DNA of 64,000 nucleotides, from contig CM034613.1 of assembly GCA_020091685.1 (NCBI GenBank), positions 22,480,801 to 22,544,800 on the forward strand. The letters run 5' to 3'. Both the position numbers and the translations under genes were made by a program. Positions 25,561 to 38,839 of the stretch are shown one piece after another. The notes beneath the pieces are model-generated. The model saw nothing but the letters and a program-made list of their open reading frames with translations. It was not told where the DNA came from and made no database searches. The stretch is from Lutjanus erythropterus. Lineage: Eukaryota; Chordata; Actinopteri; Lutjaniformes; Lutjanidae. Each line of letters begins with the position of its first letter. Position 1 is the stretch's first letter.

Positions 25561-26144
25561 GGCACTGAAAATGTTACTCAAGTCGAAATATCTAATTAGT
25601 AATAAAATATTACAAGTGAAAGCTGAAAGTGAAAGAAAAATGTCCCCTGTGACTTTTATACTATTATGTAATTATATTATTATATTAATATCGAAGTTTT
25701 ACATTTTACTGTTGCTGATTAAGGTGGAGCTTATTTAATATTCTGTAATGCAAGTGATAATTATTTTCATTTTTTCTGCTGAAATGTTTCATGAAGAATG
25801 ACTGAAACAATTATAAAAATTGCTGCCAAAATTGATTTCCTATCAAACTGTTGGGTAGTTTGATTTATAACTAAATATTATATTTTATAAGGTATTTTTT
25901 TGTAAAGATTTTGTAAAGCAATTAGTAACTAAAGCTGTCAGATATTTGCAGTGGACTAAAAAGCAGTTTATTTCTCTCTGAAAAGTAGTGGAGCAGAAGA
26001 AATTGTACTTATAGAAGGTTGACTTGAGTAAATGTACTTAGTTACATTACACCACTGTCCAAATGTATAAATATATACAAATACTGTTGATATTAACTAA
26101 AATAAGATTGAAAAAATAAAGACAGCGCTATTTCAAATTTGGAG

Positions 26145-26332
26145 GGAAACGCTTTGACGTCGAACTCGGCGCATCCACAACACGCAATCACGCACTCGCC
26201 CTACGTCACCGACCAGGAAGTGAGCGTAAAGGAGGGACAGAAGAATCACAACACAACGGAGCCGCTTCAGCTTTGACAGCTGTGTTTAGTGCCGCTGGAA
26301 CATTTTTTTTTCTGTCATCACCGAGAGAGGAC
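26145..26332 (+). promoter_or_regulatory. snx15 promoter and 5' UTR
   Basis: A GC-richer patch before the snx15 ATG holds GACGTC (26157-26162), a TACGTCAC CRE-like site (26201-26208) and an ETS-like AGGAAGTGAG (26215-26224). These are typical of TATA-less housekeeping promoters. The transcription start was not determined. Confidence 0.45.
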
Positions 26333-29300
26333 ATGTCGAGGAAACAAAAAGAGGAATATCACCGTTTCTTTACCGTGACAGACCCACGAACACACGAGAA
26401 GGGACACACCGAGTACAAAGTGACAGCGAGGGTTGGGCTCACTCTTTATCTCTCCACAGCTGCAATACAAACATATGCTCTTATAACGCTTGATAACACT
26501 TTGTTAAGCTCATTTATTTACGCTTTGACAGCGTGGTTTGTTCATTCTCTTAAGCGCGTAACGGATAAATTGTTTTACATGTCGCCCCACAGCACACAGT
26601 GAGTTATTTCCACAAATAATAACTAAGTGACTTTGTATTGTTATTCGTTTGTAACACAATGAAGTCACGCCAGCGCCGGTCTTAAAACACAAAGGGTGTT
26701 CAGACACACATACAAACACAATGGGGCTTTTATGTGAGAGTTCAAGTGAAACAGACTGAACTTGTGATTCAGTTCATGAGCTCCAGCTCCCCCATGACCA
26801 CACTAACACCTCGTGGTCTAACCAGGCATGCATACTAAATCAAAGTGGATCATTCATTCATAGACCGAAGCCTGGATCACCTTATTATACTCACATTTAT
26901 TATATATATGTATGGTTCTCATTTACTTGCACGATTTTCTTTTTATAACCTACATGTTGTGTGAGTTACGGCTGCACGATAACATGTGCCATATCGAATC
27001 GTTCATCATATATCGTGATTTTTTTTTCACGATCAAGAAACTTCATATCGTGATGAGCTAAATTTTCTGGGATCAGATGTATAATGAATAACAGTAATAT
27101 GTACTGGTACAATGTCATCTCAAGCAGAATCACCCCGATGAATACGAGCAGGACTAAAAATCCTGCAAGGAGAGCTTTTGAGTTCTTAATAGGGCTGAAC
27201 AATTTTGAAGCGATTATTTTGACTGATATTGCAATTGTGATATGATTCGCGATACTAGAGATACTGATAATTTTTCATCATTATTCCTATTTTGATTAAA
27301 AACATGTTAAAAGGACTATGATGTGTTTTTTTCAGGAATCTGTACCAAATGAAGATGTTATTTTAAGTTTGTGGGATCTCATTTGTAGGACAGGACATCT
27401 CTGCCGCATTACATTCATTCATTTAAAAGTTTTTTGACACACATTTTACCGTAAACGAGGATTGCACCTCCTGCGATTTGAAAACTGCAGAAAGCCATAT
27501 TGCATTTTTGATAAAATTTCAATTAATTGCGCAGCCCTAGTTCTAAATTAAAAGTATTTTTTAGTATTTTGTTATATCATCCAGAGTATCGTTATTGCAG
27601 AATAACATGAAATATTGTGATATTATTTTAGCTTCATGCACCGCTAGTGCACGATATGATAGGAAAAAATCATATTGCAGTTATTTTGACAGAGATAGTG
27701 ATTGCCATATGATTCACAATTAGTGGGAATGATCATGTTTGCATGACAGTTTTCATTTACACTTATAAAAAGCTATTGAAATCATGATGATGTGACATTT
27801 GTAGGCCAGGGCATCCCTGCTGCATTACATATCTTCATTATAATGCTGTTTTGTCATATATTTTTCCTTTATCAGAAAGGTGATTTTGATAAGATTGTGA
27901 TTAACTGTGCAGCCCCGGTATGAGCCTTGTTAAAAGGAGCCTGAGAGCAAGAATGTCATTGCCGGGGATTGTTTCAATGTGATTGTTGTGCTCATGACAA
28001 TAACTTTGAACTTGAACTAAGCTAATATTACACTCAAACAACCTTAAACAGAACAACTGAACTGACCCACGATGTTTCTATCCTGTTATTTGCCTATAAA
28101 ACATAATTTCAGCAGACCGTCCTTTGATACATGCATAGGAGCCAAAAACCTGGTCTGACACGCACTCTTGTAGTAAGTAGTAACGTGTAGTTAATGAAAT
28201 AATCTGTTCTTTTTCCTCCTCTTTGTAGTTTGTGTCCAAGCGTCATCCAGAGGATGTGAAGGAGGTGGTGGTGTGGAGGAGGTTCTCAGAGCTGAAGAAG
28301 CTCCATGGGGAGTTGGCCTACACGCACAAGAACCTGTTCAGAAGACAGGAGGAGTTTCCACCTTTTCCCCGTGCACAAGTCTTTGGTATAGTCAAAGCGT
28401 TTATCGTCATATGCACAGTTTTAACAAGTCCCAGGCTGCGGTTTGAAGCTTTTTTATGCAATTAGCCGTTTGAGTGTCTTTCAGTCATTTCTAGTGAGGA
28501 ACTACTTGTTCCAGATTGTCAGCATTTTGTCACAACTTGTGACATTTCCTCTCAGCCTACAATGCAGAGCCACAAAGCACCACACTTCACTCATATGCCA
28601 CTGGAAAGTCATCATTTGTAGTGAGATTCAAAGCTGCTTTGCTGCATTGTTGGAATGCACAAAGGCAAACCTCTTCAGAAACAGTGACTCCAAACACTCA
28701 CTAATGCTGACCTGATGGGATATTTGCTCAGCAACACTGAAAACTGAAAGCCTGAAAGTTGACTATTGAGTTGAATAAACAAATCTAAAAGTCTCTCCAA
28801 AAACAAATGCATTGTGGTTTGCTAGCATCATCATTCAAATTGTCATGATTATATTCGGGGTCTTGAAAAGTTTAGAAAAAGTCTAATTGTAACTGTTATG
28901 TTTTCAAGGTTAGTAATATGTTTGAATTGGCCTCAGACTTAGAGGTGCTGATCCTCACCCCAGCCGCTTCACCCCAGCCGCGAACCGATCCAGTGAGCGC
29001 TGGAGGTCACAGACCGATGATGCCACTCCTTTAAAATTCCTGATTTTCAGCGTAATTTGGTGGTTCATCTACACAGTCACTCACACAAACGTAAATGTTT
29101 GGTTTAGATACCTGAAAAGTGGTTGAATTTCACTCTTAAAAAGCTGTTTGAAACCTGTATTTTGGTTATCAGATGTTACTATGTCACCTGTGTCTGTTTC
29201 AGGAAGGTTTGATGAGGCTGTGATTGAAGAGAGGAGGAAAGCTACAGAGGCCATGCTTCTGTTTACTACCAGAATACCTGCTCTCTACAACAGCCCACAG

Positions 29301-32300
29301 CTCAAGGAATTCTTCAGAGTAAGACACACTCACATGCACTCATAAATACAGATGTAAAATAGCCACGCACATCTGCAAGCAGAAAAGAGTCATATTTTGC
29401 CTTCGTCTGCCCCACAACACCTCCTTTCCTTCTCTCAGGGCGGCGAGGTCACAAGGCCTCTGGATCCCTCCGTTATGTCCTCGGCCGGGCCTCTGCCTCC
29501 GCCTCTCATCCCCCTCCCCAAGCGGAGGGCCTCGGACTGTGAGCCCGCGGAGGAGGAGGAGGGGAGGGAGGCTCCGACCTTACCCCAAGACCTGGGCACG
29601 AACGTGGGCTTAGAGGTGGGGGAACCGGAGGTGGCGGCCGAGGCTTACAGCGAGATGGGCGGCTCTCCGAGAGAAGAAGAACAAGAGGAGCTCAGCGATG
29701 CAGAGCTAGATGACAGAGGTACGACGGCTGACATAAAATCTGCCAGAGTTTTCTCTTCTTTCCCTATTAATCTTGTTTTTACCTCTTCGTCCGTGTTTCC
29801 ACCTCTAGTCCCGTCTCCTTACAAACCCCCAGCCGAAAACCACCAATCACAAGAGTCCCAGGAAGAATTTGATTCGCTGTTTGACTCCGTGGCAGAAGAA
29901 CAAGTCCCGTCACCAAAGGAAGAAGGTCCACCTCCGCTGTCTGATAATGATTTGGCTGTCTTTGATCCCTGCTATAAACAAGGTGAAAATAAATGAGAAT
30001 CAACACATATAAAACAATTCCACTGTCTAATCTATCAGTGTTTTCCATCTTTGGTAATTTTGTCTAAAAGTTTGTGTCTTCTGCAGATTCTGTTACTTTT
30101 ACTTCTTATGTTTTCTCTGACATCCTTTCACAGTTGTTGGTTAGTGATTGAGTTATGTAAGTAAGAAAAAAAGTAAGAAAAATACATAAGAAATAAATGA
30201 AATTGCTCTGTGGTGTAAATTTATCATTGTTACAAGTGTAAGAGAAGACTAGAGAATTTGCCAACTGGACCAAAAGTTAAGAACTGATCTGAATTAATGC
30301 TACTGACTGCAGGTGTCTGTTAGTTATATTATAGCAGATTTAACCCATCAGATCTGGTCTCACTGGAGTGAAATTGATCTGGCCTCTCAGAGGAACTGTC
30401 TGATAGTGATAAAAGAGTTGAAGACGTGGTAGCGTGGCCGAGCGGTCTAAGGCGCTGGATTAAGGCTCCAGTCTCTTCGGGGGCGTGGGTTCGAATCCCA
30501 CCGCTGCCAAGGAATCTTTTCAGCTCAAGTGTTCTTCCTGAACTGTATAAAGGACAAATTCATGTTAAAGCGTGTTCAAATCACGTACAGCAACTGATTT
30601 ACGTTAGAAGACGTGAAATAGTGCAAGTCACGATGCTTTCAGAAATTAGGGCAGCTGGCTTGTCCAGAGTTTCTCGAAAACATGTAATCTTTTCTTTCCA
30701 GCTCTAGTGTGCTTTCTGAGGAGCACTTTGGCACTTTTTATGTGGAAGTCCAATCAGTGTTTAACTACACTCAGAGAGAGATCAAAGCCAAGTGTATTTT
30801 TAGAATAATTTAACTCTGTTCCCACCTCTTTTTTCTTTTTTGCTGATCCAAAAAATAATCTGATTCGTGACTCTAAACTGTGCTGGCAGTGCCTACATGT
30901 ACCAGGATGCATTGCACGCAGGCTTCTGTTGCCCATCCCCAGGTTGCTGCGCATCGCCACCTTAGCCTATAACTATGACTTTGCTGGTCAGAACGCATCA
31001 TTAGGTGACAAAAGTTCTCATCTAGCACGCCCCCTGGCTACCCAGAGGAGGAGACTAGAAATCAAAGCTGAAGTAGCCTGTAGTTCTTAAACACCAGTGA
31101 CATCACTGTGACATCACTGAACAGCTGGAACCACACAATATTTCCAGTTTTTGTTTGAATAAATCACTATCTAGTGATCTTTTACATAATGATAGTTTTA
31201 TAAACCATGTTTTTTTTTTGAGTGTGACAAATCAGTGTCACTAAAATCACATTCGGCTCATCTCCCCTCTCTCTTTTTCAGATGGGTCGAGTTCCTCAAG
31301 CGACCACTCAGAGTTGTTCTCGCTGCCGCCGACCAGTCTGGACGGGGGGGACGCGGGTTACTTGAACCAGGCTGCCACTGAGCTCACAGCTGCGATGGAG
31401 AGGGAGAAGGAGGGAGAGTTTAGCGATGCCATCCGTGGATACAGGACGGCGGTGGATATCCTGATCACTGGAGTGCAGGGTGAGAGGACGCGTGAAGGGA
31501 CCGAGGAGGATGGGATGGTGGAAAAAGGGGGGAAAAAGAGGTCTGAGGTCGTCTATTCTCACTAAAGACACACAGTAACAGAAAAGAAAAAGTGTAAATT
31601 TAGTGATACCTACTATATTTTGAAATAACAGCTTTTTTGGTTATTTACAGCCATGCATTTGTCCAATACACACAATCCATTTAATGTCATTCTACCTAAC
31701 TGTACTCTGACATGTCCATTTCTGCATGAAGCGCAAGCCAGATTTGTTGCTATAGCGACAGACCATGCGCTCGGTGGCAAAAATTGCAAATTGCGTGACC
31801 AGCGCTCCATGTGCAAATAAGCTACTGCATCAGCACAAATTATATTGTGCATTTAACTAAAATATCTTGTTTGCTGTATTTATTCTGCACCACATATTCT
31901 GATGCGCTGCTCACACACCACGACACTGATTCATGCGCTGCACGCACAGCTGATACACACATGTACATGCACACACACACACACACACACAGACAAATGG
32001 ACGCAGAGCAGAGCTTGTTTGGCATGTTAGTATCATCGTTCAGGTATTTACTGTCCTACTTTAGTAAAAGTAAACTGAGTGCTGCTCTGCCATAAATATA
32101 TCTGTTGTGTCACTAATGGATGACTCATTAGGTCAATCTGCTCCAGTGTTAGTATCTGTGTGTATGGGTAGCGTGGCCGAGCGGTCTAAGGCGCTGGATT
32201 AAGGCTCCAGTCTCTTTGGGGGCGTGGGTTCGAATCCCACCGCTGCCAAGGAATCTTTTCAAGTGTGTATCCTACACTGCAAAAAAGGACAAATTCTCAA

Positions 32301-34909
32301 TCTGATCTAACGTGTGTTGAAATAGTACAAGTTACGGTTCCTTCAGAGACGCCAAGGCAACTGGGTGTCATCCACAAACTCCAGGAGGTTGACGGACTGA
32401 TGGCTTGTAGGGGACAGTCTACACACGTAGAGACTGCATTAAACTTCTGATCGTACGTCACCGTCATATTGGTCCTGTGATGACCCGTGAACAAGTATGT
32501 GTAAATGAGGGACCTGTGGATTTTCTGGGTAAAAAGCGACATGATGTTCATATTTCTCAGCCAGTCTGTGTTTGTTTCCCACGCTCTGAAAGCAGAACAG
32601 TATGTGCAGACATCGAGACACAACTCTCAGCGTGTTTCAGAGATGTGTATATACTTGAGAAGACGGACAGATTGTAGGTAGAACAGAATCAGTTTATATT
32701 TTTCCTTACAGGATCCAATACAGATCCGCCCTTTCACAGGTGAAAGACTCGATGGGGTGTTCTTGTGGGGTAGCGTGGCCGAGTGGTCTAAGGCGCTGGA
32801 TTTAGGCTCCAGTCTTTCGGGGCGTGGGTTCGAATCCCACCGCTGCCACTAATGACTTTCCTTTGACAGAAAATTATACAATTCTATGAAACTGAAAACC
32901 TGAGAATCATCATAACAAAGTAATTTCTTCAGTTATGCCAGCCATGCATTTCTGAAAAGTCTGAAAGAAATGTCAGAAAATAAGTTTTTTAATACAACTC
33001 TAAATTTTAGATTGATATTATAAGGGACGCCATTTTAAAGGAGCAAAATGTGAGACCTTAGTGTTTAAACAAGAGTACTGCAGTCCAAATAGTTGTAGAG
33101 TTGCAGCCTCAGACAGTCTATTAAATTGACTGGATCCCTATTTAATATAAAATGCATGGTTGAAGCAAGTTGTTCTCCTCCACCCCTTCCTCCACAGGCT
33201 ATAAGTTCAGGCAGGTTGGAGGGACAGTGAACCTGCAGGAGATGACGAGTGCAACATGATATTTTGACACTGACAAGCGATAACTGTAAGTTGATCAGCT
33301 GTTCATAAGCATCAGTTGTCTGTCGGTGTAAAGCTGAGCCTGTTGTCCCCAAAACAAAAGCCTACTGCTCTGAAAATACATGTAGTTTGAGCTCAGTGAC
33401 TGTCTCACTGCCTGCTCACTTTAACAGTTATAAACATCTGATCATTCAAAAGATTATTAATTATTTCTTATGACTCGTTCGGCGAAGATTCTGAATTAAT
33501 TTTAACACCAGAGAACCTGCTGGCTGTTGTGTTGTTGTCGGAGAAGCCAGTATTTCAGCTTCGTGTTTCCTCTGATGACACATCATGGTCATTTTATGAT
33601 TTAGTAAAGTAAGTACAGTACTTTGTTTTTCCTTTGAGATTATATTGCCTTGAGACTCTGTACATTCTGACAGATTATGTGAGAAAAAGTAGCATCTGGT
33701 GCTTGCATTAATCAGCCGAAACCAAAACTCAAAGCACACTACAAAGTCAGTTATGCACAGATCTAAATTAAGTTCACAGACTAACACAAATAAGTGTGTC
33801 ATGAACTAGTGTGTAAACATGTGACCCTCTCATGGGTTATCTGTGCTTGTTGTGGGCCTCCCCAGTGTCTGATTGTGTTACCCCATCCAGATCTATTCCT
33901 GACTCTTCGGACTTTGACCCATCCTCCGCCATGAGTCGTTTACAGTGATTTGTTTACTGTCATGAGGTAGCGTGGCCGAGCGGTCTAAGGCGCTGGATTA
34001 AGGCTCCAGTCTCTTCGGGGGCGTGGGTTCGAATCCCACCGCTGCCAAGGAATCTTTTCAGGCTCCCCTGTGATTCTCTTGAGTTACAGACACCCTGCTC
34101 ATGGTCAGCTGATTGCTAAATCTGTATATCTGTGCACAGAGACTGCACTGCATCTGTCTGCACAGATTTATAAACTGAGAGTACAGAATTAAGCACTTTT
34201 TGTTTCTGCTGAGCCCAGCAGGGACTCCATACTGAGGAGTTAAAGGCCCCATGTGTGTGATTTAGTGGCAGGTTGGAATACTTCTCGCCTCAGCCTCCCC
34301 TTCCAAGTGCGTCTTAGTCTTTTATGTGCACACGGGGTGTGGGTCCTCTTCCACAGAAGCCACCGTGTTTCTACAGCTGCCCAGATCAGACAAACCGAAC
34401 TCTGGCTTTTGACGGGGCCTTCTGCATTATTCAAGAGTTTTTGGGCCACCGTATGTTCTCCTAAACGCTCGGGAGGGGAGGAATACATCGTCTGGCGCAG
34501 TTCTTGTCATTTTATTTGATGGTTAATAAAGAACAAGCGAGAGTGACATCCCTGTTTCACACATAGATACCATCATCATCGTCATCTACATATCGCCTGA
34601 CTATACTCAATGCTAGAATCCTACACACGGTCCCTTCAGACTCAGAAAGGAGGAGCTAACTGTGGATTTAGCGTGAGTTGATGCATTTCATCACACCAGC
34701 TTTTCGAGGTAGACAGCCTGCCGTAATCGTCTCCGTCTTCCTGTCTTTGTGTCTGTTCTGTCTGTCCAGGAGACCCGGATCCTGTGCGCAGGGAGTCTGT
34801 GATGAGAAGGACGGCCCAGTATCTGAAGCACACAGAGATGCTTGTCGACAGGCACTCCTCTCCCACACACACTCACACACCTACACACACGGACACACAG
34901 GACCTGTAG
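26333..34909 (+). CDS. snx15: Sorting nexin 15 (PX and MIT domains), seven coding exons
   Basis: Endosomal trafficking protein that binds phosphoinositides through a PX domain. Coding exons: 26333-26431, 28229-28385, 29203-29318, 29439-29718, 29809-29982, 31282-31479, 34770-34909. All junctions are GT-AG and in phase, giving 387 residues (human about 342). Seen: PX domain over residues 1 to about 124, with DPRTHEKGHTEYKVTAR, the VVVWRRFSELKKLHGELAY core that includes the phosphoinositide-binding Arg-Phe-Ser, EEFPPFPRAQVFG, and EERRKATEAML; an acidic, Pro-rich linker (about 125-285) longer than in mammals; then a MIT domain (about 295-365) with AGYLNQAATELTAAMEREKEG and YLKHTEMLVDRH. The start ATG is followed by SRKQKEEYHRFFTV, close to the family N-terminus. 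Introns 5 and 6 hold four tRNA-Leu genes on the same strand. The last residues are read from a CA repeat. No breaks were seen. Confidence 0.95.
27191..27538. mobile_element. hAT-like MITE with target-site duplication
   Basis: Begins AGGGCTGAACAATTTT and ends AATTAATTGCGCAGCCCT. The flanks AGTTCTTAAT and AGTTCTAAAT match in 9 of 10 positions, consistent with an 8-bp hAT duplication. Related CTGCACGATA fragments lie at 26970 and 27650-27920, all in snx15 intron 1. Confidence 0.65.
30428..30509 (+). tRNA. tRNA-Leu (AAG), snx15 intron 5
   Basis: An 82-nt type II tRNA with a long variable arm. GGTAGCG pairs with CGCTGCC, the anticodon loop is TTAAGGC, and the B-box is GGTTCGAATCC. It lies on the same strand as snx15, inside the intron 29983-31281. 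The downstream AAGGAATCTTTTCA is shared with two other copies. Confidence 0.95.
32167..32248 (+). tRNA. tRNA-Leu (AAG), snx15 intron 6
   Basis: 82 nt, identical to the copy at 30428 except for one base in the variable arm (CTTTGG for CTTCGG). The sequence 3' of it is also similar to that after the 30428 copy for about 110 bases, so the duplication carried flanking DNA. Confidence 0.95.
32769..32848 (+). tRNA. tRNA-Leu (TAG), snx15 intron 6
   Basis: 80 nt. Same body as its AAG neighbours, but the anticodon loop is TTTAGGC (anticodon TAG), the D-arm has one change (GAGTGG) and the variable arm is two bases shorter. It lacks the AAGGAATC 3' flank of the AAG copies. Confidence 0.95.
33186..33320. 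repeat. Dispersed repeat; second copy inverted at 62400-62540
   Basis: Shared blocks, inverted: CTTCCTCCA, GAGTGCAA, AACTGTAAGTTGATCAGCTG, and CAGTTGTCTGTC. One copy is in snx15 intron 6, the other in prox3 intron 5. Confidence 0.6.
33966..34047 (+). tRNA. tRNA-Leu (AAG), snx15 intron 6
   Basis: 82 nt, the same sequence as the 30428 copy, and followed by the same AAGGAATCTTTTCA. Only this short flank is shared here. Confidence 0.95.
34770..34909 (+). CDS. snx15: snx15 last coding exon: end of MIT domain plus a CA-repeat-encoded tail
   Basis: Acceptor CTGTCCAG precedes this exon. It encodes GDPDPVRRESVMRRTAQYLK and HTEMLVDRHSS, the third helix of the MIT domain. It then runs into an imperfect (CA)n tract read as a Thr/His/Pro tail ending QDL before TAG. 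The stop lies inside the microsatellite, so tail length may vary between individuals. Confidence 0.88.
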
Positions 34910-35360
34910 ATGCACACACACACACACGTATTTATAAACTGTTCACACACATGAAGACAGATCAAAGACGAAGAAGCTCAGGGTCGTGACATACATGATA
35001 AAGACACTCACAGTTGCACCAATGCACAGTTATGACACACAAACCTAAGAAAGACGACACACACTCGTTTGGATCACAACATTCAGAAATACAAGCTCAA
35101 TCAGGTGCAGCACACACACACACACACTCCTGAGGTACACACTACACTGCGGACTGTTCCTTTAGCTGCCTTTGTTTAGTGAAAAATCTGTGATTTACAA
35201 AATTGAAACATCTGGAAACTGAAGTAACTGTAAACTTACTGGACTAATGGATCTTTTCTCTTGTTTAATTCTTACTTTCCTTTTACAGTGTTCTCATATC
35301 GAATACAGTAATGAATATGTATATCAGTAATTTGCATTTTGCACAAACAATGTTTTTGTT

Positions 35361-35366
35361 AATAAA
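35361..35366 (+). terminator. Candidate snx15 polyadenylation signal
   Basis: AATAAA about 450 bases past the snx15 stop, in AT-rich sequence. An earlier AATAAA near 34525 lies before the last coding exon and cannot serve the full transcript. Confidence 0.4.
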
Positions 35367-38220
35367 TGTGATTTTAATTTAAGTCAACAAGAAATCAGTT
35401 TTCTTGGTTCAAACTGCAGAAGGAGGAGGTTCAGAAAAACACGAACAGGCCAGGAAATGTTTGTAGGTCTGATCTCATTAATCAAAATAAGAGCTCAACA
35501 TGTTACAATAAATGCACAGTTTGCAGGGTTTTTTTGTAAACAAAATGCATTTTAGAACAACTTTGATAATCTACTGTACAGGCTGGTAACACTCAAAAGA
35601 TGTACAACTTTAAAGCTACTACACAGAGTTTTTAAGTGGCCATGAAACAGTCTTAATTTATTACTGATTCATCTGTATGACCTACATTAAATTAACAGGA
35701 CTATCTGTGGAAAAGATTGGCTGTTTTTATAGTTATTCTTAATGCCTGCCACCAGGTCGGACTCTTGTAGTAGTGGCGCTTGTGTGAGCCAGTTAAAAAG
35801 AAGCAGAAGGACATTTTTATTCAGATTGTTTTATTTTTAATGTTATATTTTGTGATTACTGAAGTGGAAACAGATCTGCTGTTGTCCACAGGCTCCTGAA
35901 AAAGTCCACAAAATATGAAAGTTCCTTGTAGTAGCTTTAATTTGTGCAGGGAAAGTAAAAGAACAAATAAATCAGTGAATGTAAATATACAAATACTGTA
36001 AGTTGTTAGGGGTCTAGAACAGTACAACCTAATACAGTGTTTCTCAAACCTTTTTTCTGGGGACCCGCTTTCTAAATATGACAAACCATCATGACTCAAA
36101 TCAAAATATGTACCTGCGTGCACTCCACCCGTTTTCCAATGTGATCTCAGATTTTGCAGGTGTGAGGGTTTGCAGTAGCACAGCAGTACCTCTTAGAGGC
36201 GCTGTCGGCCATTAGATCATATCCATCTCGCATCCTCTGGTGCAGAAACTCCTCAGTTCCTGTGTTCACCACCTATAAATCAGCTTAATATCGTATTTGT
36301 TTTTCTCAGCTGAGCGATTCTGTAATAACTGCCGAACTACCACAACGTGCACCGTGGATGAACCCTTCTGTCTTCAGCTGCAGTACAAAAACAACTGCAG
36401 TTAATTCTGTTTTATTCTCATGTTAAATGTACTGTGTGTACTGCGGCGCTGACAGAAAGCCCTCCACCGCTGCAGAGTGGACAGTTAAATGCTGCTCATA
36501 ACTCACTTTGTTGGAAAAATAACATCTCTATCAGAGGTGCTGCTATCTTGGTATTGTTTTGTGTGTTATTATTCATTTATTGGTTTGGAAGGCGAAAAAA
36601 CATTAATAATTTACCATTTCAGGGCACTGAAGGACAAAAGAGCTCAACAGACATTAAACAGAGGATGAAACATAGGCGTCCTCTGTCACAGGGACGAGTG
36701 TCCTTAGTTACACTAACACACAATAACAGTAAGTGTGTAGGATACAGTCTTATCAAGACATTTTATATTATTTTAGGTTATTTTACTTAAGTTTTGTTTA
36801 TTAGGAGAGAGACCAGCTGGAGGCTCTTTTATGGAAAATACCAAAACACCCCTGGCTCAGACTTTGCTCCTAAAAAGGAAACCTTAAGGAATAAACATAA
36901 AATCCCACAAGTAAATATTTGGAATGAACATTAGAAAATATATTAGAGTACACATTCCTGCAAAAGTTACACATCAAAAGTAAAACATGCTCACTGACCT
37001 CGAGAAATTTTGGCATTTCAGAGACTTTTAAATAATGAAAATAACAAAATAATAAGCACACTGCAACAGCACTTTAATGATGTATAGTTTTAATTAGAAT
37101 ACAGAATAATTTTTTGCTCAGTATTCCTTATTTTTCTTTCATTAATTTAGTTTTTGCCGCTGTAAGAAAATCGCCAGATTCAAAAAAACAAAACAAAAAG
37201 CAAAACCAAAAACATGTGCAAACACTAAAAAACCAAATGATTCTTTCCAGAGATCATTCTCACCAAAAGAACAACAATGATTCATTATCACAGAGCGTGA
37301 GAGGTCACAGACTCGTGGTTCATTAACTAACCTACTACTTTTAACTGGGGACAAAGAAATATATCTTTTTAAATAGTTTTGTATCCAGACTGCAGATTGG
37401 AGCTTCGTACAGGTGCTGAAAATCCTTGAAAACACATAATAAATTGCTGCATGACCGAATTAGTTAATGAACTTTCTGAATACAGAAATAAAATAAGTCA
37501 GATATTTGCTGAGCCAGATTGTGCAGGAAGTTAATTAATTAATCATTAATCGATTGATTGCTAAGCAAGGATTTAAACACATTAAGTGATAATCAAACAC
37601 TAGTCCAGAAATAGCATTAATTGCGCCTCATTTGACATTATTCTGTCTGTCGGAGCAAGTCACTGGGTAAGGAAACTTAAAATTAAACTTAAAATAAGAA
37701 AAAAATTAAGAAAATAGTGTTTTGTATCTTATTAATTATTAATAATTAATCAATTAATCAGTTGTTAGCATTTTGAGCTACTGGTTTATCTGATTTAATG
37801 TGATGAAGAGGAGAAATAATCTTTTTATATGTAAATATGTCAGCTATAAGGGCTGGAAAAACTTGAAAATGCACCTTGAAAGTGCTTGAAAAGTCATTTG
37901 GAAAAGGTGTACGAACACTAAAACTGTGATTTTAGTTGACATGTGCAAATCTGAATTTCAGGACCTCAGAGCTGAAAAAGTCTTGGGGACCCCGTGTGAT
38001 TTCTGGCGCCCCCCTAAGAGAGGCCTGGACCTCAGGTTGGGAACCAGTGATCTTGAACATAAGCTTTCGAATTAGATATTTGTTATTTTGTTGATGCAGG
38101 GTTCTCATACAGATTAATGTAAAATGAGCTTCTATACTGTGTGGTTCTCTTTTAATATTATCTGCATTTTTCCTTTTTAAGGTCAAGTTTGGATCTCGGT
38201 TTGATCTAAACAAAAGAGGG

Positions 38221-38535
38221 AAAAAATGGGTGGACTGGGAGGGAAAAAAAAGAGGAGGAAGTGGGCTGCAAAAGAGAGGGGAAAAAGAGGAACCAGATCA
38301 GTGCCATGCAGCAGAATCCCTTCTCTGGAGAGGAGCGAGGGATGGAGGGAGGACTGGAAGGACAAACAGATGGAGAGGCGACAAAAAAAAAGGAGGGGGG
38401 AGGCCGGCGAGAGGCAAAGGCGACCCTTTCTCTCAGCAGATGAGAAAAAGACGGGTTGCGGGGAGCGAGAGATAACAGAGGAGGACGGAGGAGAGGAAAA
38501 AAGGAGGGATGTGATTAGAGGATAAGCAGAGATCA
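38221..38535. repeat. Polypurine tract
   Basis: The plus strand is mostly A and G for over 300 bases (GGAGGAAG, GAGAGGGGAAAAAGAGG and similar). Open frames on both strands here reflect the base bias, not genes. Confidence 0.8.
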
Positions 38536-38839
38536 TCCCTCCATTGTTAAAAGGGATGGAAAAACTGACCCTCCCTCTTCCTCTATTTTCACCCCCCTCC
38601 ATCACACACACACACCCTGTATCCTTTTGTTTTGAGCATTGAAGAGGATGGAGGGATGGCAGAGAAAAGCGAGAGATAAAAACATTGCTCCATCCTGTTA
38701 TATATCCCTCTTCTCCCTCTCATCTCTCCACCTCTCCACCTTTTTCTCCCTCTTTTTTTTTTTTTCTAGTGCTGCACCTGTGAAACGCAGAGGATGGGAG
38801 ATACAGAGAGGAAGATGGAGAGACAAAGAGGTGGATGAA

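Larger units (their letters stand above)
23133..26144. other. Intergenic stretch between tRNA-iMet and snx15
   Basis: Holds the AACGTT-rich repeat (23240-23700), a CAGGGCTGCCCAAACT end at 24786 typical of a teleost hAT-like repeat, and a two-copy repeat at 25255-25560. No exon was recognised. Confidence 0.55.

Noticed and set aside
29779..30048. 89-codon minus-strand frame
   Set aside because: Antisense to snx15 exon 5.
30426..30707. 93-codon frame beginning MVAWPSGLRRW
   Set aside because: The start is the tRNA-Leu gene read as protein, a well-known annotation artefact.
36036..38050. One 2-kb hAT element between CAGTGTTTCTCAAAC and GGTTGGGAACCAGTG
   Set aside because: The ends suit a known repeat type but no target duplication is clear; they may be two separate fragments.
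38226..38611. Overlapping frames on both strands (up to 142 codons)
   Set aside because: They come from the polypurine tract, which lacks stop codons because of base bias.
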